Virus record (IMG/VR): IMGVR_UViG_3300006754_000009
Span: 1-64,000 of that record
Source of the DNA: a virus
DNA: 64,000 bases
Reading direction: 5' to 3' (one strand)
Positions 16,175 to 25,539 of the stretch are shown piece after piece. Under the pieces are notes generated by a model. That model was not told the origin of the DNA. It saw nothing but the letters and a program-made list of their open reading frames with translations, and did not search any database. Numbering within the stretch: the first letter of the stretch is position 1; every line of letters starts with the position of its first letter. The position numbers and the translations under genes are program-made.

Positions 16175-19100
16175 TTTAAATTCCGGAGACATTCTAACAT
16201 ATCAGGTGGGTAACAATGTAATGATTGTGGACCCAAACTTTGTTATTGACCCAGCTACATCTAGAGTTGCTGAGAGATTAGTAAACCATGAAGATTTAGT
16301 TATGTACGCTAATTTAACTGCAAAAATTTCTCCTAGGAGTAAAGTTATTGTTGGTCAAGGTAATGACTCGGAAGTTGATGTTGAGATTTTTAAAGGGACA
16401 TTAAATTTTTTAAAACCAGAAGGCAAAGATTCTATGGACTCTGATTGGACAGACGCATTCACAAATACCGAGATGAACAAACAAGTAGTTGGTCCCGGAA
16501 AAGGTGATGGAATAAGTAGAAGAATTGAGAACCAATCAGATTTCCAAGGATTTGGAATTACGTCTATAGATATAAAGATTAATGCTTCTTATAGACCTAC
16601 AGTCACTATAAATTTTACGGATGTCAGAGGAAAAACTCTATTTGAACAATCAAAAACAAACACACCCTATACCGCGTTTTTTCATTTGCCCTACCCTATA
16701 TTCTTCTTAACATTAAAGGGATATTACGGTAAAGCCGTAAAATTCCAATTAATGCTAGAAAGTTTTGTGTCTAGATTTGACCCTAGTAGTGGTGACTACT
16801 TAGTTACATGTCAATTTATAGGAAATCATGTAGCCTTATTAAGGGATATTAATATGCATCAAGCGATGACAGCTCCTTATATGTTCCCAAATAGAGTAGA
16901 CGCGACAACTGGTGAGGTAACATCCACAAAAGGAAGACAAATAACTACTGAAGTTTTTAATATATACAGAAAGAAAGGACTAATCGCTGATGATTTTCCA
17001 GACTATACAATACTAGAATTAGTTGAAAAAATCAAAGGAATTGACAATGATATGTCACAAGTATTTGGTAAAGCTAACTTATCATTAACTACAGATAAAT
17101 TAGAATTTAAAGCGGCACTAACAGGTTTTAAGAAAGCAGTATTGGGAACTGATGGATGGTCAGAAACTTATTTAGACGAAGGGGAACGTAAAACTATAAA
17201 AGTACAAGTTGATGATAAGAATTCTACATCTGGAAAAACTGCTTCAGTTAGTGTGTGGCCTCTAAAAGGAGCAACTACAGCAAACGCGTCAGTCGCAGAC
17301 AACTCAAACCCAAACGCTTTAAAAGAATTAGAGGAAAAAGCTCAAACAGCTTTAGAGGCTATCGTAAGTAAGTATACTAGGTTATTAATTAGTAACCCAA
17401 CATTCGGCCCAAACGCCCAAGTACCACCAGAACAAAAAGGTAAATATTCTGTCACAAGTTTACTTTTAAAAGAGGGATTTAGTATTTACAAAAAATCTAA
17501 AATAAAAGGAACGGTTAAAATGGGGACTATAACTACCACGTTAAAACCAGAATTCGAACCATGGTTTTGTTTTGACGGTGCGTATGAAAGCGGTAAATTT
17601 TTAGCTGTATGGAGAGAAACAGACAGGAAATTTGAAACACAAGCTGAAATTATGTCATCAGATGTAAGTGAAGTATTAAATACAAGGTTAAAAGATGTTA
17701 TAGGGTTTAAACCAACAATTAGAAATGTTTTTGCTATTATATTAGGGGGAGCGGACACTTTCTTAAGGATGTTAGATACAGTACATACAGAAGCTATGGA
17801 CGTAAGTAATAACGAAAAGAGAATAGACGCAGCTAAAGGGTCTAACGATGTAAGTCCAGACGCAGATACAAAGGTTGGGTCAGTACCCACACTAGGAAAT
17901 GTCTACCCATGGCCCAAATATTATATAAGTAAACAAACAGAAAATGGTGAAACTAAATACGAATTAACATATCCGGGAGATAAAGATATTATTGATATAA
18001 CAGGAGCAAAAGATAAAATAATATGGCCTGAAGTAGACTTTGTAGAAGAATATTGTAAGACAGCAAATTATAAATACACCAAATTCCAACCACCAGTAGG
18101 TAACGCTGGGGTGAATAAATCATTTACACCTATAGATGTTAAAGATTGGCCACCAGAAATTACACCATATAGTTCATTAGACGATGTTGACGTTTGGTTT
18201 GAAATACTAGATAGAGCATTTGAATTTATTGCTTTAGGGAGTGTAAAGACTAGATATATGGGGTCCAGTATACAAACACAACCAGCAATCGACGAAATAT
18301 CCACCTATGACGCTAGTAACTTATATGATAGTATTAAAGGTTCACCATCGGCTAAAAATGTATTTAAAGATTTAGGTACCGGTGTCTCTGGAAAAACCAC
18401 CGACAATGGATATGAGTCCATAATGTCAATTCTATCCCAAAGTGACCCCGATAGATGGTTGATATATGCTTTTTTCGGAACCGTTACTCCCGATACAGGT
18501 AGACCATCCAGATTATTAATAGAACCTCAACCATACACCGTTAAAGGAAGAGACTTTACAGAAAGTTTTAAATGTATTGAAAATAATAAAGTTGATAGTT
18601 TTTTTGATTTAATACCCACAATAAGAGGTAGTTGGTTGACAAATAATTATGCGGGAACCAATACCATGGGAGGAACCTCACCTGAATTTCATAATATAGT
18701 ACAAAATTTAGAGTATGATATTCAATATACAAATGTATTAACAGAAAAAGAAGAAACTAAGTATTTTACAGATTTTGTTTACGCTAATGACGTGGAATCT
18801 CACGATTACAATGTACAAGCAAAAAATAATAGAAACTACACCGGTCTAAATAATATTCACAAGGTAAATAAGTTCTATAAAGAAGCCGCTCTCAAACCTA
18901 TAGTAACAGAAGGAGAGTTATTTCCAACAGCCACTACTGCTGGGGTTAACGGACTAATATATGTAGCTGATACTCTTGATGTAAAATTAACCTCATTACT
19001 CAACACTCCTTATTTTATAAACGCGATTTTACAAGGGGTAGATTACGAAAGAAATTCACCAACCAATAAAAGTCCATATGCCAGTGCTGCGTACCTATTT

Positions 19101-22100
19101 TTAAATTCATTACCACTACCAACATTTAGAGAAAAAGCTTTATTAGTAAATGAACAATCTTTTGGGGATTACATCTCCCAATTATTTAATCAAATGCCTG
19201 CTTTACATACGGTTCCAATAACACTGTTATTAAAAGTAGGGTCAATTTGGTGGAGGTACAAGAAAAGGGTTAGGACCGGATTTGACCCACTATCTGATAT
19301 ATGGTGGAATTTGGGTAAAGTAAGTACAATACCAGGAGCAACAGGAACCAGGAATATATATGATAATGTAACTAATAATTTAACCACAACATATAATGTA
19401 ACTCTGGCCGGTAACCCATATAACTACCAAACACAGAAATCAGTAGCGGGGGTTGGTAATTTTTTACAGGTGGGAGTATACCCCTTAATTGTTGACGCAA
19501 TAAATTATATAACAACTAGCTCTAATAACTATTTTAATATGGGAGGAGGGCAAGTATTAAATACCCTATCATCAAGTATACCATTAACTATAGAAGAAAA
19601 TAATGTTCTAGCTTTTACATCAGGGGACAATACTAAAGTTAAATTTTATGATGTATACGCAGACTCAAGCACTATTGCTCCTGGCATGGGAGTTAAATTT
19701 AATGATACCGTAGAACCATCTAAATATTATATTCTATATCCTTCATCTGGTGGATTAAGACGTACTGATGCGAGTCTCTATAACACAAATACTTTATTTG
19801 CTGGAGCTACACCTCTTAACGCTGGTAATACACAACCAATACATAATGGAGCCTGTAGATTGATATGGGACATTTCTAATTATGGCCATTTTGAGAATCA
19901 AACATTCCCAACAGCAATTGAATATTTGAAGAAAATAAATCCAGAATCTGACAAGCAAAGTGCATGGTCACTAAATGGAGACGCAAACTATTCTACAATA
20001 CAAGAGCTAAGAGGTGTATTCGGTAAAGACGAACTAGATATATTTGAAGATATGTTTTTACAATTTTCTAGTTTAGAACCAGAAATGGAGTTCAACAGTG
20101 GAACAATGAAAAATATAATAAAAGAATTTGTAGTGATAGAAGATACTTGGTTAAAAGAATCTAATTTTGATGAAGCCACAGATAGAATACCTAGGAAATT
20201 AGCACGAGCTCAATTTTTAAAATTCCTAAAGGTAACCCAAAATTTCTTAAATCAAGAAATAAAATATGAACACACCAACACAACTAAGTTAAATACGATA
20301 ACTAATAATAGTAGTACTATACAAAAAGTAATGGCATTACATTATCAGAATCAAAATTCCAGTGGGCTTCTAAATAGTTTCGCTTCTAGTTATGATTTTG
20401 GTATTTATTCGTCCAGTACAGTAGGCATTCCAGTTGCTCCAGCTGGGTTTGGTTCACCGTTACCTGTGGTAGCACAAGATATGCTATTAGAAGTGGGTCA
20501 CTACTATAACGAATCTAATTCCACACAATTTAATATCTTAACTAATCTTAATGATTCAAATCCAATGTTTTCATTCTTTCAGACAGCACGAGGACCCCTA
20601 GGCAATGGAATAACATTTAATAGTACTAACGTAAAAGATTTCGCACCAGTCATCCGATTATACGCGGCTTACTGTGTTAGTAATGTAACACTGTTGAGTG
20701 GAGCGGAATTTATAGCTAAATTAGTTGGTAAACTAACACTTTTAGAAAATGACCAAGTAAAGTATGTTAATAATTTAGTTAAAAAAGTACAAGAAAACAT
20801 ACATAATAATGCGAAGCAAGACAATCAAACTGACGAACCTATAACGGACGAAAGAACTAAAGTAAAATCTGAACCTTTAAAATTAGAACTATATAGAAGT
20901 TTTAAAACATTGAATGACAGATGGATATCCTCGTTATCCTTAGGAGATAATACTCTATTTGAGAAGTTCTTATTTTTAGATACCGCTAATAGAGACATTG
21001 GTAATGAAGCGATAGTTAATATATGGAATCTAATAAAATTAGACTCACCATTTGAAGCGGGCAGCTCTAAAACACTAACCCAAAGTATAGACGGGTATAT
21101 AAGTATGATATTGAAAGATAATTATTTTAATTATGTACCCCTCCCATCCTATATTAATTTCTTTAACATAGAGAACGATGTAACACAACGTCAAGGAAAT
21201 GCCTTATTTGGTACATTTAGAGAAGTAGATACATTAAAATCAGGACCAGTATTTTTATGTCAATATGTAGGTAATTCATCAGAACAGTTAGATAGTAAAA
21301 CAGAAAATAATGGATTTTTTAATGACGCTCTTAATATTCGTACCGAAACCAACAACCCATTAATCGCGGCTGAGACCCCTAATAAAGAATTAGCTAATAA
21401 GGTGGTTGCGTTTAATGTCGATTTCGGACTAAAGAATCAAAATATTTTTGAGTCTGTGCAGTTAGACCAAAATCAATATCAGAACACCTCAGAGAGTTAC
21501 CAAATTCTACAAGAAATGGCGGATTCTGGTGGTGGTGGAGCCACATCAATGGCATCCCTATCCTTATTTAATGTTTATGCTAGTAGAAGTTATACCGCTA
21601 CAATAACATGTATGGGGAATGTCGCCATTCAACCAACACAGTATTTTCAGTTAAATTACCTACCAATGTTTAATGGACCATACTTTATTGTAAATGTATC
21701 TCATAATATAAGACCTAATAGTATAGAAACAACTTTTGAAGGTGTCAGACAACCATTAGCAGAACTACCCAATATAGAAGATTTGGTTCAGAGAGTAGAT
21801 AGTAATTTATATAAAGCAGCGGAAAGTCGATTAAAACAATTACCCCAAGACCTTTACGCGGACCCTAGAAGTGCAACACCCTCACAAATGAAAAAATCAC
21901 CAACCAGCACTAAATATGTAGATTTACTATCCACAACCTCTAGTCCATTTGTCAATGCGGATGGTGTGACATTTTATGATATTATAGGTAGTGGAATAGA
22001 TGTTCATTACTATTTAATGGATTCTGACCCAGAAAAAACACATCTAGGAATAGACATCATTCCAGGAGCTAAAGCTTATGAAAAAAGTATAAGTGATGAT

Positions 22101-22499
22101 GGAATCCCTATCTATCCTATGATAAATGGTACTGTCACTAATGCATTAGATGGTTGTGCTAATTTACAAACAACAGATGGTTGTGGTGAACTTGGTAATT
22201 TTATAGAAACCAAATTAATTATCTCTAACAAACCGGATGAAGATGACACAGCTTATTATATTGCGAGGTATGCATATTTAAGAAATATAAATTATAGTAA
22301 GGATAACGCCATTAAAAAATCCGAATGCGGTCCTAAAGGTAAGAGTATTGGTATAATGGGAAATAGTGGACTTTCTAAAGAAATACACCTACATGTGGAG
22401 TTAATTAGAGGAGTTATGAAAAATGGTAAGGTGGTGGAACATTATTTAAATCCAGCAGCTTTTATTCCGGGCATCAATAAAGAAGTAAACGGGCAATAA
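16164..22499 (+). CDS. Giant baseplate hub protein with C-terminal M23 metallopeptidase (cell-puncturing hub)
   Basis: 2111 residues. An N-terminal hub-like region (about 130-250) contains TVTINFTDVRGKTLFEQ, HLPYPIFFLTLKGYYGKAVKFQL and a segment on phage gp27-type proteins. A second hub region (about 1800-1870) contains YTATITCMGNVAIQPTQYFQL and GPYFIVNVSHNIRPNSIETTFEG, typical of late-control or gp5-adjacent domains. The last 160 residues are an M23 (LytM-type) peptidase with zinc ligands His1960 and Asp1964 in HLGID and the HLH pair His2075/His2077. All metal-binding and base residues are therefore present, so it should cut peptidoglycan cross-links. In T4 these jobs are split between gp27 and gp5 lysozyme; here they are fused, with a peptidase replacing the lysozyme. 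It acts at the tail tip during entry. Confidence 0.85.
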   Translation: MANNLNSGDILTYQVGNNVMIVDPNFVIDPATSRVAERLVNHEDLVMYANLTAKISPRSKVIVGQGNDSEVDVEIFKGTLNFLKPEGKDSMDSDWTDAFTNTEMNKQVVGPGKGDGISRRIENQSDFQGFGITSIDIKINASYRPTVTINFTDVRGKTLFEQSKTNTPYTAFFHLPYPIFFLTLKGYYGKAVKFQLMLESFVSRFDPSSGDYLVTCQFIGNHVALLRDINMHQAMTAPYMFPNRVDATTGEVTSTKGRQITTEVFNIYRKKGLIADDFPDYTILELVEKIKGIDNDMSQVFGKANLSLTTDKLEFKAALTGFKKAVLGTDGWSETYLDEGERKTIKVQVDDKNSTSGKTASVSVWPLKGATTANASVADNSNPNALKELEEKAQTALEAIVSKYTRLLISNPTFGPNAQVPPEQKGKYSVTSLLLKEGFSIYKKSKIKGTVKMGTITTTLKPEFEPWFCFDGAYESGKFLAVWRETDRKFETQAEIMSSDVSEVLNTRLKDVIGFKPTIRNVFAIILGGADTFLRMLDTVHTEAMDVSNNEKRIDAAKGSNDVSPDADTKVGSVPTLGNVYPWPKYYISKQTENGETKYELTYPGDKDIIDITGAKDKIIWPEVDFVEEYCKTANYKYTKFQPPVGNAGVNKSFTPIDVKDWPPEITPYSSLDDVDVWFEILDRAFEFIALGSVKTRYMGSSIQTQPAIDEISTYDASNLYDSIKGSPSAKNVFKDLGTGVSGKTTDNGYESIMSILSQSDPDRWLIYAFFGTVTPDTGRPSRLLIEPQPYTVKGRDFTESFKCIENNKVDSFFDLIPTIRGSWLTNNYAGTNTMGGTSPEFHNIVQNLEYDIQYTNVLTEKEETKYFTDFVYANDVESHDYNVQAKNNRNYTGLNNIHKVNKFYKEAALKPIVTEGELFPTATTAGVNGLIYVADTLDVKLTSLLNTPYFINAILQGVDYERNSPTNKSPYASAAYLFLNSLPLPTFREKALLVNEQSFGDYISQLFNQMPALHTVPITLLLKVGSIWWRYKKRVRTGFDPLSDIWWNLGKVSTIPGATGTRNIYDNVTNNLTTTYNVTLAGNPYNYQTQKSVAGVGNFLQVGVYPLIVDAINYITTSSNNYFNMGGGQVLNTLSSSIPLTIEENNVLAFTSGDNTKVKFYDVYADSSTIAPGMGVKFNDTVEPSKYYILYPSSGGLRRTDASLYNTNTLFAGATPLNAGNTQPIHNGACRLIWDISNYGHFENQTFPTAIEYLKKINPESDKQSAWSLNGDANYSTIQELRGVFGKDELDIFEDMFLQFSSLEPEMEFNSGTMKNIIKEFVVIEDTWLKESNFDEATDRIPRKLARAQFLKFLKVTQNFLNQEIKYEHTNTTKLNTITNNSSTIQKVMALHYQNQNSSGLLNSFASSYDFGIYSSSTVGIPVAPAGFGSPLPVVAQDMLLEVGHYYNESNSTQFNILTNLNDSNPMFSFFQTARGPLGNGITFNSTNVKDFAPVIRLYAAYCVSNVTLLSGAEFIAKLVGKLTLLENDQVKYVNNLVKKVQENIHNNAKQDNQTDEPITDERTKVKSEPLKLELYRSFKTLNDRWISSLSLGDNTLFEKFLFLDTANRDIGNEAIVNIWNLIKLDSPFEAGSSKTLTQSIDGYISMILKDNYFNYVPLPSYINFFNIENDVTQRQGNALFGTFREVDTLKSGPVFLCQYVGNSSEQLDSKTENNGFFNDALNIRTETNNPLIAAETPNKELANKVVAFNVDFGLKNQNIFESVQLDQNQYQNTSESYQILQEMADSGGGGATSMASLSLFNVYASRSYTATITCMGNVAIQPTQYFQLNYLPMFNGPYFIVNVSHNIRPNSIETTFEGVRQPLAELPNIEDLVQRVDSNLYKAAESRLKQLPQDLYADPRSATPSQMKKSPTSTKYVDLLSTTSSPFVNADGVTFYDIIGSGIDVHYYLMDSDPEKTHLGIDIIPGAKAYEKSISDDGIPIYPMINGTVTNALDGCANLQTTDGCGELGNFIETKLIISNKPDEDDTAYYIARYAYLRNINYSKDNAIKKSECGPKGKSIGIMGNSGLSKEIHLHVELIRGVMKNGKVVEHYLNPAAFIPGINKEVNGQ

Positions 22500-22552
22500 T
22501 AGCTTGTTAAGTTATTACATCTTAAATTCTTGACTCTTATTAGTTTTAATGA

Positions 22553-22560
22553 TATTTATA
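22553..22560 (+). promoter_or_regulatory. Phage promoter element TATTTATA
   Basis: Exact TATTTATA, 13 nt before the ATG at 22574, in the 74-bp gap after the hub gene. It marks the start of the replication island. Confidence 0.55.
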
Positions 22561-22573
22561 TAGAAACAGACTT

Positions 22574-22813
22574 ATGATTTCAGAAAATTTAAAACAAAAA
22601 TTAGGTAATTTTTTAGGAAAAAAAACAGATAATATAGTAGAAAATGGTTCTAATGCTGACGGTGAACAAGTATGTGATTTAGATACTGGTGAATGTTATA
22701 CTATTAGAAGTAGAGACGGTTTAATAGAAAGAGTAGATAATAGTGTTAGAATAAATAGAAAGATAAAAGTAGAGTCACCTTCAGGACAAGTAAAACAATT
22801 ATTAAATGGCTAA
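22574..22813 (+). CDS. Small protein of unknown function
   Basis: Not recognised. 79 residues: a short helical N-terminus (ISENLKQKLGNFLGKK), then a compact segment DGEQVCDLDTGECYTIRSRDGLIERV with two cysteines seven residues apart, and a basic end (RINRKIKVESPSGQVKQLL). The CDLDTGECYTIRSRDGLIERV part looks like a small beta hairpin domain that could bind metal or another protein. It overlaps the following acidic gene by 8 bp, so the two are translationally coupled and probably function together. Confidence 0.75.
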   Translation: MISENLKQKLGNFLGKKTDNIVENGSNADGEQVCDLDTGECYTIRSRDGLIERVDNSVRINRKIKVESPSGQVKQLLNG

Positions 22814-23564
22814 AGAATTAGAAAAAAAGTTAATAGAAGAATTAAATAGATTTAAACAAATTAAACACAATACTGACAATTTGGATGAACAAATGATTGG
22901 TGGTGTTGGTAATTTAGGCATGGGTAGTCATGTTGAAAGATTATTAAATAGAGCGAAGGAATTAGGTGAACAAGAATTAGACCCTAATGCTGCAGCTGAA
23001 GAAATAGAAGGAGGTGAAGAAGAATTAGAAGGAGGTGAAGAAGAAATAGAAGGTGGTGAGGAAGAATTAGAAGGAGAGTTAGAAGGAGAGTTAGAAGGAG
23101 AGTTAGAAGGAGGAATAGATACCGAAATAGATTCTGAAATAACAGATGAAGCAGAAGACACTACAGAATTAGACGTTACCGACCTAGTAAGTAAACAAGA
23201 CGAAGTAAATACTGAGTTATCGGACCAAAAAGATATTCTTTCTAAAAACACCCAAAGCTTAGACGATTTAATGACTAAGTTATCCGACCTAGAAACTCAT
23301 TTAGTTTCCATGGATGATATGGTTGATAAAATTAGTAGCTTAGAAAAGAAGATAGAAGAGTATAGACCAAGAACCCCAGAAGAAAAAATAGGATTAAGAA
23401 AACATGATAGTGGTCCTTACCACAAAACATTAAGTGACTTCTTTACAGATAAAGAAGAAGTTTTTGACAAAACAGGAAAAAAACAATACATTTTAACCAA
23501 AGATGAAGCGGAGAATTACAGTGACTCCGATATTCAAAAAAGTTTTAATGACGAAGAAGAATAA
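22806..23564 (+). CDS. Acidic coiled-coil protein with Gly/Glu tandem repeats
   Basis: 252 residues, very acidic. Residues about 65-103 are a tandem GGEEELEGGEEEIE-type repeat that shortens to ELEG units. Residues about 125-190 form a coiled coil with regular heptads (LSDQKDILSKNTQSLDDLM, then LSDLETHLVSMDDMVDKISSL). The C-terminal 60 residues are charged and include a conserved-looking HDSGPYHKTLSDFF. No enzyme motif is seen. Acidic coiled-coil proteins of this type in T4-like phages can be prohead scaffold or core proteins, but its site at the head of the SSB/UvsX block leaves a replication-accessory role open. I do not assign a function. Confidence 0.75.
   Translation: MAKELEKKLIEELNRFKQIKHNTDNLDEQMIGGVGNLGMGSHVERLLNRAKELGEQELDPNAAAEEIEGGEEELEGGEEEIEGGEEELEGELEGELEGELEGGIDTEIDSEITDEAEDTTELDVTDLVSKQDEVNTELSDQKDILSKNTQSLDDLMTKLSDLETHLVSMDDMVDKISSLEKKIEEYRPRTPEEKIGLRKHDSGPYHKTLSDFFTDKEEVFDKTGKKQYILTKDEAENYSDSDIQKSFNDEEE
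23000..23113 (+). repeat. In-frame tandem repeat in the acidic protein gene
   Basis: About three copies of a 24-bp unit of the form GAAGGAGGTGAAGAAGAATT, followed by about four copies of a 12-bp unit GAAGGAGAGTTA. It encodes the Glu/Gly-rich stretch. The pattern suggests copy-number change by slippage while keeping the frame. Confidence 0.85.
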
Positions 23565-23584
23565 TAAAATTAATTTAAACTTCG

Positions 23585-23618
23585 TTTGACATCCCCCCAC
23601 AATATTCATATATTTACA
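23585..23618 (+). promoter_or_regulatory. Possible dual promoter upstream of the SSB-UvsX block
   Basis: TATTTACA (23611-23618), a variant of the phage element, lies 36 nt before the ATG at 23655. The same bases also sit in TATATTTA (23609-23616), which differs in one base from the Bacteroidota -7 box and is preceded by TTTG (23585-23588) with a 20-bp spacer. Host and phage-modified polymerase could both use the site. Confidence 0.5.
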
Positions 23619-23654
23619 TAGATATTAATTAATTAATGATTAAAAAAAAAATTT

Positions 23655-24524
23655 ATGAGTAATAGTTTAGACGCTGTATTAGCACAATACGAAAAAAACA
23701 AACAAAGTGGTGGTTCCACAAAACCACAAATGACATCAGAAGAAAGAATGAAACAATATCTTTCTATCATGTTACCAAAAGGAACAAAATCAGGAGAAAA
23801 AAGAATTAGAATCGTACCAACACAAGATGGTAGTTCACCTTTTAAAGAAGTGTTTTTTCACAACACACAAGTACAAGGTAGGTGGATGAAAATTTATGAC
23901 CCAGGTAAAGATTCCGCAGGAAAACCAACAGGAGAAAGAAGTCCTTTAAATGAAGTAGAAGAAGCTTTAAGGTTAGCTGGGGATGCACAATCTAAAGAAT
24001 TAGCACGTTCTTATCGTTCACAAAAATTTTATATTGTAAAAGTTATTGATAGAGATAATGAAGAAGACGGAGTAAAATTTTGGAGATTTAAACATAACTG
24101 GAAAGGAGACGGACCAATTGACAAAATAATTCCAATCTGGAGAAATAAAGGAGATGTAACTGACATTAACGAAGGAAGAGACTTAATTCTAATCCTTCAA
24201 ACAGTACCATTACCAGGTGGAAGAGGAGAATACACTACAGTTTCTTCTGTCATGTATGAAGACCCAGGAAAATTATCCGAAGATGAAACCAAAACCAAAG
24301 AGTGGACTGAAGACGAAAGAACTTGGAAAGATGTTTATTCACAAAAACCGGTAGAGTATCTAGAAGCAATTTCTAAAGGGTTAGACCCAGTTTGGGATTC
24401 TGAACTAAAGAAATATGTTTATGATGACCCGAATAGTGGTAAGAAAGAAACTACCACCACTACTATTGGTGAACAAAAAGACCCACAAGCAAACGACCCA
24501 CAGGACGAAGACCTACCATTTTAA
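23655..24524 (+). CDS. 32: Single-stranded DNA-binding protein (gp32-like) with bacterial-SSB-type acidic tip
   Basis: 289 residues, close to T4 gp32 (301 aa). The N-terminus is basic and polar (LAQYEKNKQSGGSTKPQ), corresponding to the cooperativity arm. The body (KRIRIVPTQDGSSPFKEVFFHNTQVQGRWMKIYDPG, FYIVKVIDRDNEEDGVKFWRFKHNW) is the gp32-type OB core. There are no cysteines, so the zinc site of T4 gp32 is absent. The last residues are DEDLPF, nearly identical to the DDDIPF tip through which bacterial SSBs recruit partner proteins. It is followed by uvsX with a 10-bp gap. It should coat ssDNA at phage forks and recombination intermediates. Confidence 0.85.
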   Translation: MSNSLDAVLAQYEKNKQSGGSTKPQMTSEERMKQYLSIMLPKGTKSGEKRIRIVPTQDGSSPFKEVFFHNTQVQGRWMKIYDPGKDSAGKPTGERSPLNEVEEALRLAGDAQSKELARSYRSQKFYIVKVIDRDNEEDGVKFWRFKHNWKGDGPIDKIIPIWRNKGDVTDINEGRDLILILQTVPLPGGRGEYTTVSSVMYEDPGKLSEDETKTKEWTEDERTWKDVYSQKPVEYLEAISKGLDPVWDSELKKYVYDDPNSGKKETTTTTIGEQKDPQANDPQDEDLPF

Positions 24525-24534
24525 TTAGAATACT

Positions 24535-25539
24535 ATGGCATTGAAAAAAAGGACATTTGCAGATTTGAAAAATAAGTTTTCAAAAAAGGCTAAATTTAAA
24601 CAAGAAAGATTTTTTGATTTAGGTAAAGCCTTTCTTGATGCTACCGGATTACCAGGACCAGCTATGGGGCATTTACAAATGTTTTTAGGTCATTCCGATA
24701 CAGGTAAAACAACAGCATTAATTAAAGCAGCGGTAGACGCTCAAAAAAAAGGAGTACTTCCCGTATTAATTATTACTGAACAAAAATGGGGGTTTGAACA
24801 CGCTAAACTTTTAGGTTTTGATTGTGAGGAAGTTGTAGATAAAACTACCGGTGAAGTAGACTGGGATGGTTTTTTCTTATTTAATAATGATTTTCAGTAT
24901 ATTGAAGAAATTACTGATTATATTAATACTTTACTTGATGCACAAGATAAAGGAGAGTTAGAATATGATTTATTATTCTTATGGGATTCAGTTGGTTCTG
25001 TGCCTTGTAAAATGACTTTTGACGGTAAAGGTGGTAAAATGCATAATGCAGCTACACTAGCGGACAAAATTGGTATGGGATTAAATCAACGAATCGGGAA
25101 ATCGAGAAGACAAGACTCCAAATACACTAATACATTAGTAGTTGTAAACCAACCATGGGTAGAATTACCTGACAACCCATTTGGACAACCAAAAATTAAA
25201 GCTAAAGGAGGTGAATCACTATGGTTAAACTCTACATTGGTCTTTAGATTTGGTAACCAAAAAAATGCGGGAACCACAAATATTTCAGCGGTGAAAGAAA
25301 AAAGAAAAGTGAAGTTCGCTACCAGAACTAAAATAACAATTATGAAAAATCATGTTAATGGATTAGGTTATGAAGACGGCAAAATACTTATTACACCACA
25401 TGGTTTTATAGCTGGTAGAGAAGCTAGTGAAGAAAAGAAATCAATAGATAATTATAAACAAGAAAACGCTACATTTTGGTCTGAGCAATTAGGCGTAGGT
25501 GGTGATTTCGACTTAAAAATAGAAAAAGAAAATGACTAA
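24535..25539 (+). CDS. uvsX: RecA-like recombinase UvsX
   Basis: 334 residues. The Walker A motif GHSDTGKTT lies at residues 52-60 (Lys58, Thr59). The Walker B strand LLFLWDSVGS has its Asp at 151. Nearby, TNTLVVVNQPWVEL is the RecA/UvsX DNA-binding region and ATRTKITIMKNHVNGLG resembles the C-terminal domain of T4-like UvsX. T4 UvsX is 391 aa, so this is slightly shorter. The protein forms filaments on ssDNA coated by the neighbouring SSB and drives strand exchange and recombination-dependent replication. Its last 8 bp overlap the FKBP gene. Confidence 0.9.
   Translation: MALKKRTFADLKNKFSKKAKFKQERFFDLGKAFLDATGLPGPAMGHLQMFLGHSDTGKTTALIKAAVDAQKKGVLPVLIITEQKWGFEHAKLLGFDCEEVVDKTTGEVDWDGFFLFNNDFQYIEEITDYINTLLDAQDKGELEYDLLFLWDSVGSVPCKMTFDGKGGKMHNAATLADKIGMGLNQRIGKSRRQDSKYTNTLVVVNQPWVELPDNPFGQPKIKAKGGESLWLNSTLVFRFGNQKNAGTTNISAVKEKRKVKFATRTKITIMKNHVNGLGYEDGKILITPHGFIAGREASEEKKSIDNYKQENATFWSEQLGVGGDFDLKIEKEND

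Noticed and set aside
23000-23113. Tandem repeat considered as a CRISPR array or iteron origin
   Set aside because: Units are contiguous, without spacers, in frame, and encode a Glu/Gly-rich protein segment; no inverted repeats or AT-rich unwinding region specific to an origin.
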